A DNA stretch of 29,972 bases from positions 1 through 29,972 of the forward strand of contig PCAH01000069.1 of assembly GCA_002730485.1 (NCBI GenBank), read 5' to 3'. The position numbers and the translations under genes are program-made. The DNA comes from Dehalococcoidia bacterium (GTDB lineage: Bacteria; Chloroflexota; Dehalococcoidia; UBA3495). The notes under the pieces are model-generated. The model worked only from the letters and a program-made list of their open reading frames with translations, had not been told where the DNA came from and did no database searches. Shown here in pieces: positions 8,119 to 15,982 of this stretch (the stretch's first letter is position 1; every line of letters begins with the position of its first letter).

Positions 8119-8150
8119 TAGGGGCGGGTTAAAAACCCGCCCCTTTTCTT
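8119..8150 (+). terminator. Strong Rho-independent terminator after the dehydrogenase pair
   Basis: A perfect 10-bp GC-rich stem (GGGGCGGGTT at 8121-8130 with AACCCGCCCC at 8134-8143), a 3-base loop and the tail TTTTCTT follow the stop at 8082 by about 40 bp. The stem is also a member of the dispersed GTAGGGGCGGGTT repeat family, so a repeat seems to serve as the terminator. Confidence 0.75.
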
Positions 8151-8247
8151 CGCCTGCCAAGAACATCGGAACGGACCGCGTTTCGGAATAGGGCCTTCTA
8201 GGTGGGAACGGGTGGGTTATTGCGCGCCGTGTTTCCGCGAGCCAAGA

Positions 8248-8270
8248 GCAGGTTGGAAACCTGCCCCTAC
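8248..8270. repeat. Palindromic repeat, CAGGTT/AACCTG-CCCCTAC family
   Basis: GCAGGTT (8248-8254) and AACCTGC (8258-8264) form a perfect 7-bp stem, followed by CCCTAC. On the other strand it reads GTAGGGGCAGGTT. It is a cousin of the units at 8119, 18535 and 18643. Confidence 0.6.
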
Positions 8271-8360
8271 AGAGGCGTTCTCCCAACGTAATTCCTGCGA
8301 AAGCCCGGACTTAGGGATGCCATGGTGGCAATTTGCGACGGGACTTGCTTACAACGACAG

Positions 8361-8396
8361 CCCTCACCCTAACCCTCTCCCATGCGTGGGAGAGGG
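8361..8396. repeat. Palindromic repeat, CCCTCACCCTAACCCTCTCCC family
   Basis: CCCTCTCCCA (8373-8382) pairs perfectly with TGGGAGAGGG (8387-8396) around a TGCG loop, preceded by CCCTCACCCTAA. A degenerate copy in reverse orientation is at 6866-6899. Confidence 0.65.
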
Positions 8397-8404
8397 GATT
8401 TTCC

Positions 8405-8430
8405 CGTCATTCCGGCGAAAGCCGGAATCC
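8405..8430. repeat. Palindromic repeat, CGTCATTCCGGCGAAAGCCGG family
   Basis: ATTCCGGC (8409-8416) and GCCGGAAT (8421-8428) form a perfect 8-bp stem closed by a GAAA tetraloop. Related units lie at 20420-20446, 20574-20598 and 20640-20668. It is a very common dispersed bacterial repeat type. Confidence 0.65.
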
Positions 8431-8483
8431 ACTGGTAATGACTTATTGCCAACTAACGGGAGGAGTGATTGGCGCCACCGCAA

Positions 8484-8608
8484 TGTCATCCTGAGTGAAG
8501 TGAAGGATCTTCCGAAGTCCAGCCGACGAGCCATGCCACTGGACAGTAGCGCACAGTCCCCATGGAATCTGGCAGATTCTCCGCCGCTGCGACTGGTTTA
8601 GAATGACA
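8484..8608. repeat. 125-bp MITE-like element with TGTCAT inverted ends
   Basis: The element begins TGTCATCCTGAG and ends AGAATGACA, which gives imperfect terminal inverted repeats (TGTCATYCT). The left part continues TGAAGTGAAGGATCT, a sequence style seen in dispersed repeats of many bacteria. It has no coding capacity and ends 28 bp before the recQ stop codon. Confidence 0.5.
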
Positions 8609-8636
8609 AGGTGAGGAAAATGTCGCCCAGATGGGT

Positions 8637-10802
8637 CTAGCCCACCACCTGCCCTTGCCGCATAGCCAATCGCACCACGGCCAGTTCATCCCAGCTGTAG
8701 TCTTCCCCTAGCATGTCCCGAACTGGCGTGAGGCGGGCCTCTCCCATCTCTTTGAAGGCTGCTTCAATCCTGATGCGGCGTTCTTCGGTCGGCATCAAAT
8801 GGTCCAGGTCGACTTGGCCGCCCTCCTGAACTAACCGTTCCAAGTGGCTGCGGATGGTCGTTTCACTGATGCTCCTCTCTTCAGCCGCTTCACTCAGAGA
8901 CATTCCCTGGGAGATCAGGTCCCTGGTCTCACGGATGCTCATGCTGATGCCCCGATTGGACCGCTTTTTGGGAGCGGTTACCGGAACCCGTTCGATGCCA
9001 GCAGGCTGGCCGTTGGCCTCGATATATTCGTTGATGACCTTCAAGAACGGACGGCTGAAATCCCTGAGTTTGGCATCACCCACTCCAGAGATATTGGAGA
9101 ACTGCTCCTCGTCCCGAGGCATGTGGAAGGCCATCTGCTGCAGGGCCTTGTTGCCGAATATCTGGTAGGCAGGCACCTCACGCTCCGTGGCGATCTCCAA
9201 CCGCAGCGCCGCCAGTTCGTCAAAGAGCCTGGTGTCGTAATCCGTCTCCCTGCCTGAGGCATCAAAACTTTTCGGCATGGTCGGCGCGGCTTGTTTGGGC
9301 CTGGTCAGAGTCAGCTTCTCCCGTTCGTTCAAGAACTTACGTCCGCGGGCTGAGACCGCCAAAGTCGGATAGCCACTGCCCTGTTGGGCCAGGAGACCAT
9401 TGGTGACCAGAGAACGCACCATCTCTTTCAGATCATCCGAGTCCATGTCCCGGGAGATACCAAACACTGGTAGCTCGTGGTGGCCCCGGTCTCGTACGGC
9501 CTTGTTGTTGGCTCCACGGAGGACATCAACCAGGTAATTCACCCCGAACCGCTCTCCAGTGCGGATGGCTGTCGACAGCACTTTCTGCGCGATCTCAGTG
9601 GCGTCGAATTCTTCCCGGGGCAGCAAGCAGATATCACAGCCGCCACAATCTGTCTTCGGCCAGGACTCGCCCAGGTATTCCATCAGGTATGCCCGGCGGC
9701 AGGTCTGTAGGTCGCACAGAGCCAGTATCTGGTCAAGCTTGGTATGGGCCTTGTCCCGCTCGTCGTCGTCTTCGATCTGGCTGATGAAGTATTCCTGCTT
9801 CGACCGGTCGCCATAGGAATAAAACAGCACACAGTCGCTGGGGAACCCGTCCCGACCAGCGCGGCCGGTCTCCTGGTAGTAGCCCTCCACGGTCTTGGGC
9901 AGGTCGTAATGCACCACCAGCCGCACATCTGGCTTGTCGATGCCCATGCCAAAGGCGATGGTCGCCACCACGATCTGCACCTGGTCGCGGATGAACTTTT
10001 CCTGGGTCTCCCGCCGCAGGTCACGGTCCAAACCCGCGTGATAAGGCAGAGCGCTGAAGCCCCGCTCCATAAGCTCCATGGCCGTCTCTTCTGTGGCCTT
10101 CCTGGAGAACCGGTAGATGATCGTCGAACCGCCCTGGTGTTTCTCCAAAAGGTTAAGCAATGAGCCCAGAGGTTCGGTCTTGGGCTGGATGGTGTAGGTC
10201 AGGTTGGGCCGGTTGAAACTGGAGATGAATATCTCAGGCTTGTTCAGACCCAGTTGGGTGATGATGTCATCCCGCACCTGGGTGGTGGCGGTGGCAGTCA
10301 AGGCGATGACCGGCACTCCGGGGAACCCCTGTCGCAGAGCTTTCAGATTGCGGTAATCAGGCCTGAAGTCGTGACCCCATTCTGAAATGCAGTGGGCCTC
10401 GTCGATGGCGATCAGGCTGACTTCAAGGGACTGCAGGAACCGTTGGAAGCCCGGCAAGGCCAATCTTTCTGGGGCCACGTAAAGTATCTTGAGTTCGCCC
10501 TGCCTGGCCTGGTCCTGAACTTGGGCGGATTCTTCCGCTGAGAGGGTGCTGTTCAGCAGACCAGCGGGGACGCCATTGCCCCGCAGGCCGTCCACCTGGT
10601 CTTTCATCAGGGCGATGAGAGGGGAGACCACCAGCGTGAGGCCCTTGAATTTCAGGGCTGGCAGTTGATAGCACAGCGACTTGCCACCGCCAGTGGGCAT
10701 CAGCACCAAAGAGTCGCGTTTTGCGAGCACCTTGGCGATGATCTCTTCTTGGAGGGGCAGGAACTGGTCGAATCCGAAATATGCCTTCAGTTGTTCGAGC
10801 AC
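8637..10802 (-). CDS. recQ: ATP-dependent DNA helicase RecQ, 721 aa
   Basis: This is a superfamily 2 3'-5' DNA helicase acting in recombination and fork repair. Walker A is MPTGGGKS (35-42) and motif II is DEAH (134-137). [11 protein letters not shown] is the RecQ aromatic loop, followed by ALTATAT and the motif VI stretch ETGRAGRDG. The RecQ zinc site has Cys363, Cys368, Cys386 and Cys389 (Cys392 is also near). A winged helix follows at about 405-500 and an HRDC domain at about 523-597 ([10 protein letters not shown]). After these comes a helix-turn-helix tail ([20 protein letters not shown], about 621-660), as in the long RecQ proteins of Gram-positive bacteria and relatives. The start is GTG at 10802 with AGGATGGGG upstream. 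It is monocistronic and flanked on both sides by repeat-filled gaps. Confidence 0.95.
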   Translation of the reverse strand: MLEQLKAYFGFDQFLPLQEEIIAKVLAKRDSLVLMPTGGGKSLCYQLPALKFKGLTLVVSPLIALMKDQVDGLRGNGVPAGLLNSTLSAEESAQVQDQARQGELKILYVAPERLALPGFQRFLQSLEVSLIAIDEAHCISEWGHDFRPDYRNLKALRQGFPGVPVIALTATATTQVRDDIITQLGLNKPEIFISSFNRPNLTYTIQPKTEPLGSLLNLLEKHQGGSTIIYRFSRKATEETAMELMERGFSALPYHAGLDRDLRRETQEKFIRDQVQIVVATIAFGMGIDKPDVRLVVHYDLPKTVEGYYQETGRAGRDGFPSDCVLFYSYGDRSKQEYFISQIEDDDERDKAHTKLDQILALCDLQTCRRAYLMEYLGESWPKTDCGGCDICLLPREEFDATEIAQKVLSTAIRTGERFGVNYLVDVLRGANNKAVRDRGHHELPVFGISRDMDSDDLKEMVRSLVTNGLLAQQGSGYPTLAVSARGRKFLNEREKLTLTRPKQAAPTMPKSFDASGRETDYDTRLFDELAALRLEIATEREVPAYQIFGNKALQQMAFHMPRDEEQFSNISGVGDAKLRDFSRPFLKVINEYIEANGQPAGIERVPVTAPKKRSNRGISMSIRETRDLISQGMSLSEAAEERSISETTIRSHLERLVQEGGQVDLDHLMPTEERRIRIEAAFKEMGEARLTPVRDMLGEDYSWDELAVVRLAMRQGQVVG

Positions 10803-10903
10803 GGCCCCATCCTAGCCAGGAGCGTCCCACGCTTCAAGGCTAAATTGTCAGTATTTTTACTGATTGTTGGGCTGTTGCCAGAGTTCAGACGGGACAGTAA
10901 ACC

Positions 10904-10980
10904 ACCCGTTCGTCCTGAGCCCCGTCGAAGGACCCTGGCCCATGCGCGCTCATGGTTCGAGGGCCTCACCACGAACGGGT
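10904..10980. repeat. 77-bp palindromic-ended element, copy 1
   Basis: The ends are perfect inverted repeats: ACCCGTTCGT at 10904-10913 and ACGAACGGGT at 10971-10980. The interior carries CCTGAGCCCCGTCGAAGGAC and TCATGGTTCGAGGGCCTCAC. A second copy in the same orientation lies 38 bp further on. It is probably a non-autonomous MITE-like repeat; no transposase is nearby. Confidence 0.65.
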
Positions 10981-11018
10981 CATACATTCCGCGTTGGGCT
11001 GCAGGTGACACATAACAT

Positions 11019-11094
11019 ACCGTTCGTCCTGAGCTCCGTCGAAGGACCTCGACTTGGGCGCGTTCATGGTTCGATGGCCTCACCACGAACGGGT
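11019..11094. repeat. 77-bp palindromic-ended element, copy 2
   Basis: It has the same structure as the copy at 10904-10980, with one base lost at the left end (ACCGTTCGT) and the intact right end ACGAACGGGT (11085-11094). The interior differs at several positions, so the duplication is not very recent or the two inserted separately. It ends 24 bp from the crotonase stop. Confidence 0.65.
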
Positions 11095-11118
11095 GTGACT
11101 TGGCCGAACGCCAATTCT

Positions 11119-11880
11119 CTAGCGGCCCTTCCAGACCGGCGCGCGCTTCTCGGCAAAGGCCAACACGCCTTCCTTAGCGTCCTCGCTTTCGAGGATCTCG
11201 TTACGCTTGTTCTGGGCAAAGTTGACTCGTTCTTCCAGGCCCATCTCTGCGCCCTTGATGGAGGCTTCCTTGATGGCGGCCAGCGACAACGGAGCATTGG
11301 CCACGATCTTGGCGGCGATCTCCTCTGCCTTGGTGATCACATCTTCAGGTTCAACCACGTAGTTGACCAGCATCAGTTCCAGGGCTTTGTTGGCGTCGAC
11401 GAAGTCGCCGGTGAACAGGAACTCGAAGGCGATGTTTCTTGGCACGACCTGGGAGAGCAGCGCCGGACCGCTGACTGACGCGATACCCCGTTTGGCCTGG
11501 GGCCAGCCGAACTCGGCCTTGGAGGACGCGACGCGGATGTCGCTGCCCAGGGCGATGCCGCAGCCCTGGGCCAGGCAGATGCCGTTGATGGCGGCGATGA
11601 TGGGCTTCCAGATGTTTGACTGGACCACATAAAGGTCGCCGGTGCTGGGGCCTTCATTGGCGTTACCAGCGGCCATGGCCAGCAGGTCATGCCCCGTGGA
11701 GAATGCCCGACCGGCCCCGGTGACGATGGCGCAGCGTACTTCGGGATTCGTGTCCACGTCCTGGAACGCGTCCCAGAGTTGCTGGCGCATGGGCGGGTCG
11801 ATGGCGTTCATCTTCTCGGGCCGGTTCATCGTGATGTAGGCGATGCCCTGTTTGATCTCGTAGATTACTTCATCTGCCAT
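11119..11880 (-). CDS. Enoyl-CoA hydratase/isomerase (crotonase) family protein lacking the usual Glu pair, 253 aa
   Basis: The crotonase fold is clear. The N-terminus (ITMNRPEKMNAID), the oxyanion-hole segment GAGRAFSTGHDL (about 55-66) and the second oxyanion helix region NGICLAQGCGIALGSD (99-114) are in order and the length is normal. However, the two glutamates used by enoyl-CoA hydratases are both missing. The first position is Gly108 (GCGIAL instead of GCELA) and the second is Gln128 (FGWPQ instead of FGxPE). A classical hydratase reaction is therefore unlikely; the family also contains isomerases, lyases and decarboxylases using other residues. It lies 126 bp after the MFS gene on the same strand and may share the CoA-transferase operon. 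GGAGGA precedes the ATG at 11880. Confidence 0.88.
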   Translation of the reverse strand: MADEVIYEIKQGIAYITMNRPEKMNAIDPPMRQQLWDAFQDVDTNPEVRCAIVTGAGRAFSTGHDLLAMAAGNANEGPSTGDLYVVQSNIWKPIIAAINGICLAQGCGIALGSDIRVASSKAEFGWPQAKRGIASVSGPALLSQVVPRNIAFEFLFTGDFVDANKALELMLVNYVVEPEDVITKAEEIAAKIVANAPLSLAAIKEASIKGAEMGLEERVNFAQNKRNEILESEDAKEGVLAFAEKRAPVWKGR

Positions 11881-12006
11881 ATCGGTTCCTCCAAAAATAG
11901 CTGTCAGCCATCAGCTCTCAGCGGTAAGTCTTAATGTACGGTCGGTCTGGCCGCCGCTATTGTATAGCGCAGCGCAGGGGTATTAAAGGGCGAATTTGCC
12001 GGAATT

Positions 12007-13335
12007 TCAGACGGCAGATTCGTGTATTGGATCTTCTTTGACCACCGGAGGCGAGGGTTTGGTTGCGCTGCTGATGATCAGAGCCGCCAACAGATTCAGG
12101 GACACGATCATCCACCACGAGGATACGTAGTTCCCTGTGCCGTCGTGGATGTAACCCACCAACGGAGCGCCCAGACCGGCGCTGATAAGCATAACCGGCA
12201 GGACTATGCCGCGGATGCTGCCCAGAAATGCCCGGCCGAAGTAAGCGGCGAAGATATAGGAGTGGACGATCATGCCGGCGCCTACGGAAAGACCAAAGGT
12301 GATGCCAGAGGCAAAGAGGAAGAACTCGTTTCGACCGATCAATGCGAACCCCATGGCCAAAGCCAACCCGGAGAATGAACCGACGGCAATCACTCTGATG
12401 GGAACCCTGTCGGCCATCCAGCCTGCGAAAAGGGCCATGGTGGCTGCGCCACCAGCGTCGCCAGCGAATGAATAAGATACGATCTGCGGGTCGAACCCGT
12501 TCTCGATCCAGTAGGGTATCCGGTGCACGCTGGTGCCGCCCTGGGCTATCCCGGCAAGGGCGAAAGCCAACAGCAGCTTCCACATTGTGGCCGTTCGGAA
12601 TGCTTCCCGCACGGTCCAAGATCTTTCTTCAGTTGCCAGTGGGGCTGGGGACCCTACTGGGTTGTTCTCCAGCCGGTTCGGCGGTCTGCCGTCTACCTCA
12701 AGGCCCATATCTTCGGGTTGTCTGCGCAGGAATATGGCGGAGAGGGGCACCGACATGGCCATGAATATCACAGCCATTACCACCCAGGTGGTGCGCCAAC
12801 CCACGTTGCCCAAAAGCATTTGGGTGAACGGTAAAAAGAACACCCCGCCGATGCCCACGCCACTGACCGCCAATGCCAGGGCAACTCCCCTTTTGTGCTG
12901 GAACCACTTGGCCACTGGCACCGAGGTCATGATGTTTTGGGGGGCGGCCAAGCCGGTCATACCCAATACGCCAAATATGGCGATGACCTGCCACGGAGAA
13001 TTTGCCTTGCTGAGGACGATGAGGCCGACACCGATGATCAAACCGGAGACCGGGATCAGTACTCTGGGTCCGTAACGGTCGAGCAGCCGCCCGACGAAGT
13101 AGCTGGATAGGCCCGCCGCCATTCTGCGTGTGGTGACCGCCCAGCCAAATTGGCTCCGGTTCATGCCGAGGTCGCCGCCCATGGGGATGACAAACAGGCC
13201 AAAGCTGAGGTTGCCGGTGGCCATGGTGGAGAAATTGACCAGCCACATGACTGCGACGATCACCCAACCATAGAAGATGCCGTTGGGTCGTACCGATCCG
13301 CGGTTTAGAGGCTGGTCTTCGCCAGTGGAATGCAA
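12007..13335 (-). CDS. MFS transporter, monocarboxylate/oxalate-formate antiporter-like, 442 aa
   Basis: This is a major-facilitator membrane protein with about 12 hydrophobic segments. The first is at FYGWVIVAVMWLVNF, and the loop motif GRLLDRYGPR between helices 2 and 3 is the MFS signature A variant. Helix 4-5 (WFQHKRGVALALAVSGVGIG) matches the monocarboxylate and oxalate/formate transporter branch. A long hydrophilic loop lies near the middle (QPEDMGLEVDGRPP region). The start appears to be TTG at 13335, one base after the stop of the preceding CoA-transferase gene. No ribosome site of its own is visible, so translation is probably coupled. Next to two CoA-transferases it most likely imports a carboxylic acid that they activate; the substrate is unknown. 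Confidence 0.85.
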   Translation of the reverse strand: MHSTGEDQPLNRGSVRPNGIFYGWVIVAVMWLVNFSTMATGNLSFGLFVIPMGGDLGMNRSQFGWAVTTRRMAAGLSSYFVGRLLDRYGPRVLIPVSGLIIGVGLIVLSKANSPWQVIAIFGVLGMTGLAAPQNIMTSVPVAKWFQHKRGVALALAVSGVGIGGVFFLPFTQMLLGNVGWRTTWVVMAVIFMAMSVPLSAIFLRRQPEDMGLEVDGRPPNRLENNPVGSPAPLATEERSWTVREAFRTATMWKLLLAFALAGIAQGGTSVHRIPYWIENGFDPQIVSYSFAGDAGGAATMALFAGWMADRVPIRVIAVGSFSGLALAMGFALIGRNEFFLFASGITFGLSVGAGMIVHSYIFAAYFGRAFLGSIRGIVLPVMLISAGLGAPLVGYIHDGTGNYVSSWWMIVSLNLLAALIISSATKPSPPVVKEDPIHESAV

Positions 13336-13336
13336 A

Positions 13337-14620
13337 CTATATTATTCGGGATCCGGTTGGCTTGGTGCCAATGATCCCTGTCTCATCTAACTTGTCTATC
13401 TCAATTCCGGTCAGCCCCAGCAGTTCGCTGTAGACCTCCCGGTTGTGTTGTCCCAAAGTGGGTGATGGCCAGCGCACCTTGCCCGGGGTAGCCGACATTC
13501 TCCATGGAATCCCCGGATATTGCTTCGGGCCAACCTGGGAATGGTCCACGGTGACAAAGGTACCCCGGTCTGCGTAATGGGGGTCTTTCAACAGGTCCGG
13601 CCCCCGCAGCACCGGCCCGGACGGCACTCCGGCGTCTTGAAGTTTCTTGGTTGCCACATAGATTTCTTGGGTAGCGGTCCATTCAGATATGATCTTGTCC
13701 AACTCGTCATGGTTCTCGCGGCGTTGTTCCAGGGTTGAGAACCTGGCGTCGTCGGCCAGATTAGGGGCGTCCATGACCTTGGCCAGGCTCTGCCACTGGT
13801 GTTCATTAGTGGCAACGATGGTCACCCAGCGGTCCTCGTCGGCGCAGGGATAACTGTTGGCCGGTGCGTACCATCCAGAGCGATTGCCCTGTCGTTCTGG
13901 CTCCTGTCCGGTCATCTGGTAGCCCAGTACCTCGGGCCCCATCAGAGCAACGGACGATTCCTGTTGTGATACATCGATGAACATACCCTTGCCGGTCTTG
14001 CGGCGGTACCTAAGGGCCGCCATCAGCACCCCGGCGGCGTGGGAGCCGGTGATGGGGTCGCCGTGGTTGATGCCCGATTTCATGGGCCCTTCGCCACGAT
14101 AGCCCGTCATGTGGGCCATGCCAGATAACTGTTCCTGGCCGATGCCGTAGCCCAGATAGCCCTTCCAGGGGCCGGTGTTGCCAAAGGCTGGCATCGATAC
14201 GTAGATCAGGTCCGGACGGTGCTTGCGCAGTTCCTCGTAGGTGTAGCCCAGCCGTTCCAGGCTTCCCTGCCGGAAGTTCTCGATCACCACGTCACTGATG
14301 GATACCAGGCGTTCGAAGACCCTACGGCCCTCATCCTTGGTCAATTCCAATGTGACTCCGTACTTGGACATGTGCAGGCAGTTGAACCAGCCGTTCCGGT
14401 TCCAGGGTTCCTCGCCCGGTTCGCCGTCTGGGTAGGCGGCGATGCCCCGGGCTGGGCTGACCGGCCCTCGGTGGGAGTCGTAGACACTGAGCGACTCCAT
14501 CTTGATGATCTCTGCACCCATGTCGGCAAACAACTTGGTGCAGTAAGGCCCGGCCCAGATGCGGGAGAGGTCAAGCACCCGGTAGTTTTTTAGGGGCATA
14601 TTCTGAGGAGGCTTTTCCAT
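13337..14620 (-). CDS. Class III (CaiB/BaiF) CoA-transferase, 427 aa
   Basis: This is a family III CoA-transferase, which moves CoA from one acid to another. The N-terminus LKNYRVLDLSRIWAGPYCTK is the family hallmark, followed by the usual DVVIENFRQGSLERLGY segment. The catalytic Asp of the family, which carries the acyl anhydride, is present as Asp188 in GINHGDPITGSHAAG. Length fits. I chose ATG at 14620, four bases after the upstream gene's stop and preceded by AGGGGAT, rather than a GTG at 14653 that overlaps that gene. It sits between a second CoA-transferase and the MFS transporter in a tight operon. Acyl substrate cannot be read from the sequence. The Asp-deficient partner upstream suggests the two may work as a pair. 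Confidence 0.9.
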   Translation of the reverse strand: MEKPPQNMPLKNYRVLDLSRIWAGPYCTKLFADMGAEIIKMESLSVYDSHRGPVSPARGIAAYPDGEPGEEPWNRNGWFNCLHMSKYGVTLELTKDEGRRVFERLVSISDVVIENFRQGSLERLGYTYEELRKHRPDLIYVSMPAFGNTGPWKGYLGYGIGQEQLSGMAHMTGYRGEGPMKSGINHGDPITGSHAAGVLMAALRYRRKTGKGMFIDVSQQESSVALMGPEVLGYQMTGQEPERQGNRSGWYAPANSYPCADEDRWVTIVATNEHQWQSLAKVMDAPNLADDARFSTLEQRRENHDELDKIISEWTATQEIYVATKKLQDAGVPSGPVLRGPDLLKDPHYADRGTFVTVDHSQVGPKQYPGIPWRMSATPGKVRWPSPTLGQHNREVYSELLGLTGIEIDKLDETGIIGTKPTGSRII

Positions 14621-14624
14621 GCGA

Positions 14625-15884
14625 TCAGATCCCCTGTCCCTGGGTGAGCACACCCTGGTTGATCAGGTCTGAAACCTGGGTGTCCGAGTAACCCAGCCAG
14701 GAAGACAATGCTGATTTCGTGTGCTCACCCAGCAGCGGCGCGCGTTGGAAGACCCAGGCATCCACATCCTCTTCCGGCATAATCGGTGCACCCGGGTAGG
14801 TCAGCTTCCCGGCCACCGGATGGTCCAATTCAACGAAGTAATCCCGGTCCAGAAGCTGTTCCATCTCCAGGATATCTTTCATGGTGGCGACAAAGCTGAA
14901 GCCCAGCCCGCTTTCCTGCCCCGCCTTGAAGATGTCCAGCTTATTGTTCTCAACCAGGAACGGCAGCATATAGGCGTCCACTTCGTCGGCATTCTCCAGT
15001 CTGCCGGAACGGGAGACAAACCTGGGGTCGGAGAGTTCCTCTCTCTCCATGATCCTGGCAACCTCGGGCCAGCGGTGGTCAGGGCCGGCGATGATGCCCA
15101 CGTGGCCGTCCAGGCAGGGGTAGATACCCCAGGCGGCGCGGCCGTAACCGCGATTGCCCACTCGGCTGTATTCCTGGCCGGAGTAGCTGAATTGCATCAG
15201 CGCATTTTCCAGGATGTTGGTGGCGTACTCGGCGATGGCCAGGTCGATCTGCTGTCCCTCGCCCGTTTCTTCGGCATACATCAGGGCGGCCATCGTCGCG
15301 GCAAAGGCGTTCTGCCCAGCGCCAAGTTGTGCCAGCGGCATACCCTCTTTCAGGGGTTCTTGCTCGGGCTCTCCGGTGATATTCATCAACCCGCCGAGAG
15401 CGTAGAGGTTCAGCTCTGAAGCCTTCCAGTCCCGGTAGGGTCCTGTCTGGCCGAAGTTTGATATAGATGTCATGACCAGGGCCGGATTGGCCTTTTTTAA
15501 CTCGCTGTAGGAGAGCCCCAGGCTGTCCATACCGCCAGGAGCGAAATTCTCAACTAGGATGTCGGCCTTGGTTGCCATTTCCAATAACACTCGCCGCCCT
15601 TCAGGCGACTGCAAATCCAAAGCCACACTCTGCTTGGCTGTATTCAAATATAGAAACCAAGCCCCATCCTCAGGCGGAGCGCCCCCCTTTCGCAAAGGAG
15701 GGCTATGGGGGATTTCACCGTTGCCCGAGGCGAAAGGCCCCAGCCACCTGACCCCGTCTCCCCGGGTGGGGTGCTCGATCTTGACGACATCAGCGCCGAG
15801 GCCGGACAACAGCTTGGTGCAATAGGGTCCGGCGATATAGTGGGTCAGGTCCAAAACCCTGACCCCTTCCAGAAGTCCTGGCAT
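14625..15884 (-). CDS. Class III CoA-transferase paralogue, catalytic Asp replaced, 419 aa
   Basis: The start is ATG at 15884 (PGLLEGVRVLDLTHYIAGPY), with TTGGAGA upstream; the longer open frame reaching 16175 is non-coding leader. The family order is kept: N-terminal Rossmann half, ILVENFAPGGMDSLGL, then a C-terminal half. Two things are odd. First, residues 57-70 (EIPHSPPLRKGGAP) are encoded by a copy of a palindromic repeat inserted in frame. Second, the catalytic Asp position aligns with Gln186 (MPLAQLGAGQNAF), while the neighbour at 13337-14620 has Asp. Either it uses another residue, or it acts as the inactive half of a heteromeric enzyme. It is the first gene of the operon and is divergent from the aldolase-like genes. 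Confidence 0.87.
   Translation of the reverse strand: MPGLLEGVRVLDLTHYIAGPYCTKLLSGLGADVVKIEHPTRGDGVRWLGPFASGNGEIPHSPPLRKGGAPPEDGAWFLYLNTAKQSVALDLQSPEGRRVLLEMATKADILVENFAPGGMDSLGLSYSELKKANPALVMTSISNFGQTGPYRDWKASELNLYALGGLMNITGEPEQEPLKEGMPLAQLGAGQNAFAATMAALMYAEETGEGQQIDLAIAEYATNILENALMQFSYSGQEYSRVGNRGYGRAAWGIYPCLDGHVGIIAGPDHRWPEVARIMEREELSDPRFVSRSGRLENADEVDAYMLPFLVENNKLDIFKAGQESGLGFSFVATMKDILEMEQLLDRDYFVELDHPVAGKLTYPGAPIMPEEDVDAWVFQRAPLLGEHTKSALSSWLGYSDTQVSDLINQGVLTQGQGI
15681..15715 (-). repeat. Palindromic repeat inserted in frame in the CoA-transferase gene
   Basis: On the minus strand this reads GAAATCCCCCATAGCCCTCC and then TTTGCGAAAGGGGGGC. It matches the start of the intergenic element at 17242-17313 (AAATCCCCCCAACCCCCTT then ACGAAAGGGGGGC). 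It keeps the reading frame and codes for IPHSPPLRKGG. It lies between a conserved GPFASGN and a conserved DGAWFLYLN segment, where homologues would be expected to have a short loop. Confidence 0.7.
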
Positions 15885-15963
15885 ACGATTTCTCCAATAG
15901 ATCAAAGCGTTCCCAGGCAGGAAACCGCGCCCAGGAGCCGTTGCGATTGTTGCACCCGGAGTT

Positions 15964-15982
15964 GGGAATTGCAACCATTCCC
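15964..15982. promoter_or_regulatory. Inverted repeat in the divergent promoter region
   Basis: GGGAAT (15964-15969) and ATTCCC (15977-15982) form a perfect inverted repeat with a 7-base spacer. It lies in the 246-bp gap between the divergent CoA-transferase operon and the aldolase-like genes. Size and position suit an operator for a shared regulator, but no regulator gene is in the window and no convincing -35/-10 pair was found. Confidence 0.25.

Larger units (their letters stand above)
8083..8636. other. Repeat mosaic between convergent genes
   Basis: There is no gene in this 554-bp gap. A 129-codon plus-strand frame at 8212-8601 is made almost wholly of repeat units and should not be called. 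Four to five unrelated short palindromes sit head to tail here, each entered separately. The gap separates a plus-strand gene from the minus-strand recQ, where insertions would do little harm. Confidence 0.7.
10803..11118. other. Repeat-bearing gap between recQ and the crotonase gene
   Basis: No gene is seen in this 316-bp stretch. It holds two copies of a 77-bp element (10904-10980 and 11019-11094). Near recQ there are two tiny perfect hairpins, AGCGT/ACGCT (10821-10833) and CAGTA/TACTG with a T4 loop (10849-10862). No clear promoter for recQ was found. Confidence 0.6.

Noticed and set aside
8212..8601. A 129-codon plus-strand frame that could be a small gene
   Set aside because: Its peptide is a translation of successive dispersed repeats (PHPNPLP, SFRRKPES and VILSEVKD blocks), which is typical of false small genes.
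8083..8636. CRISPR array
   Set aside because: The repeats are of different families, with no regular spacing or unique spacers, and no cas genes are near.
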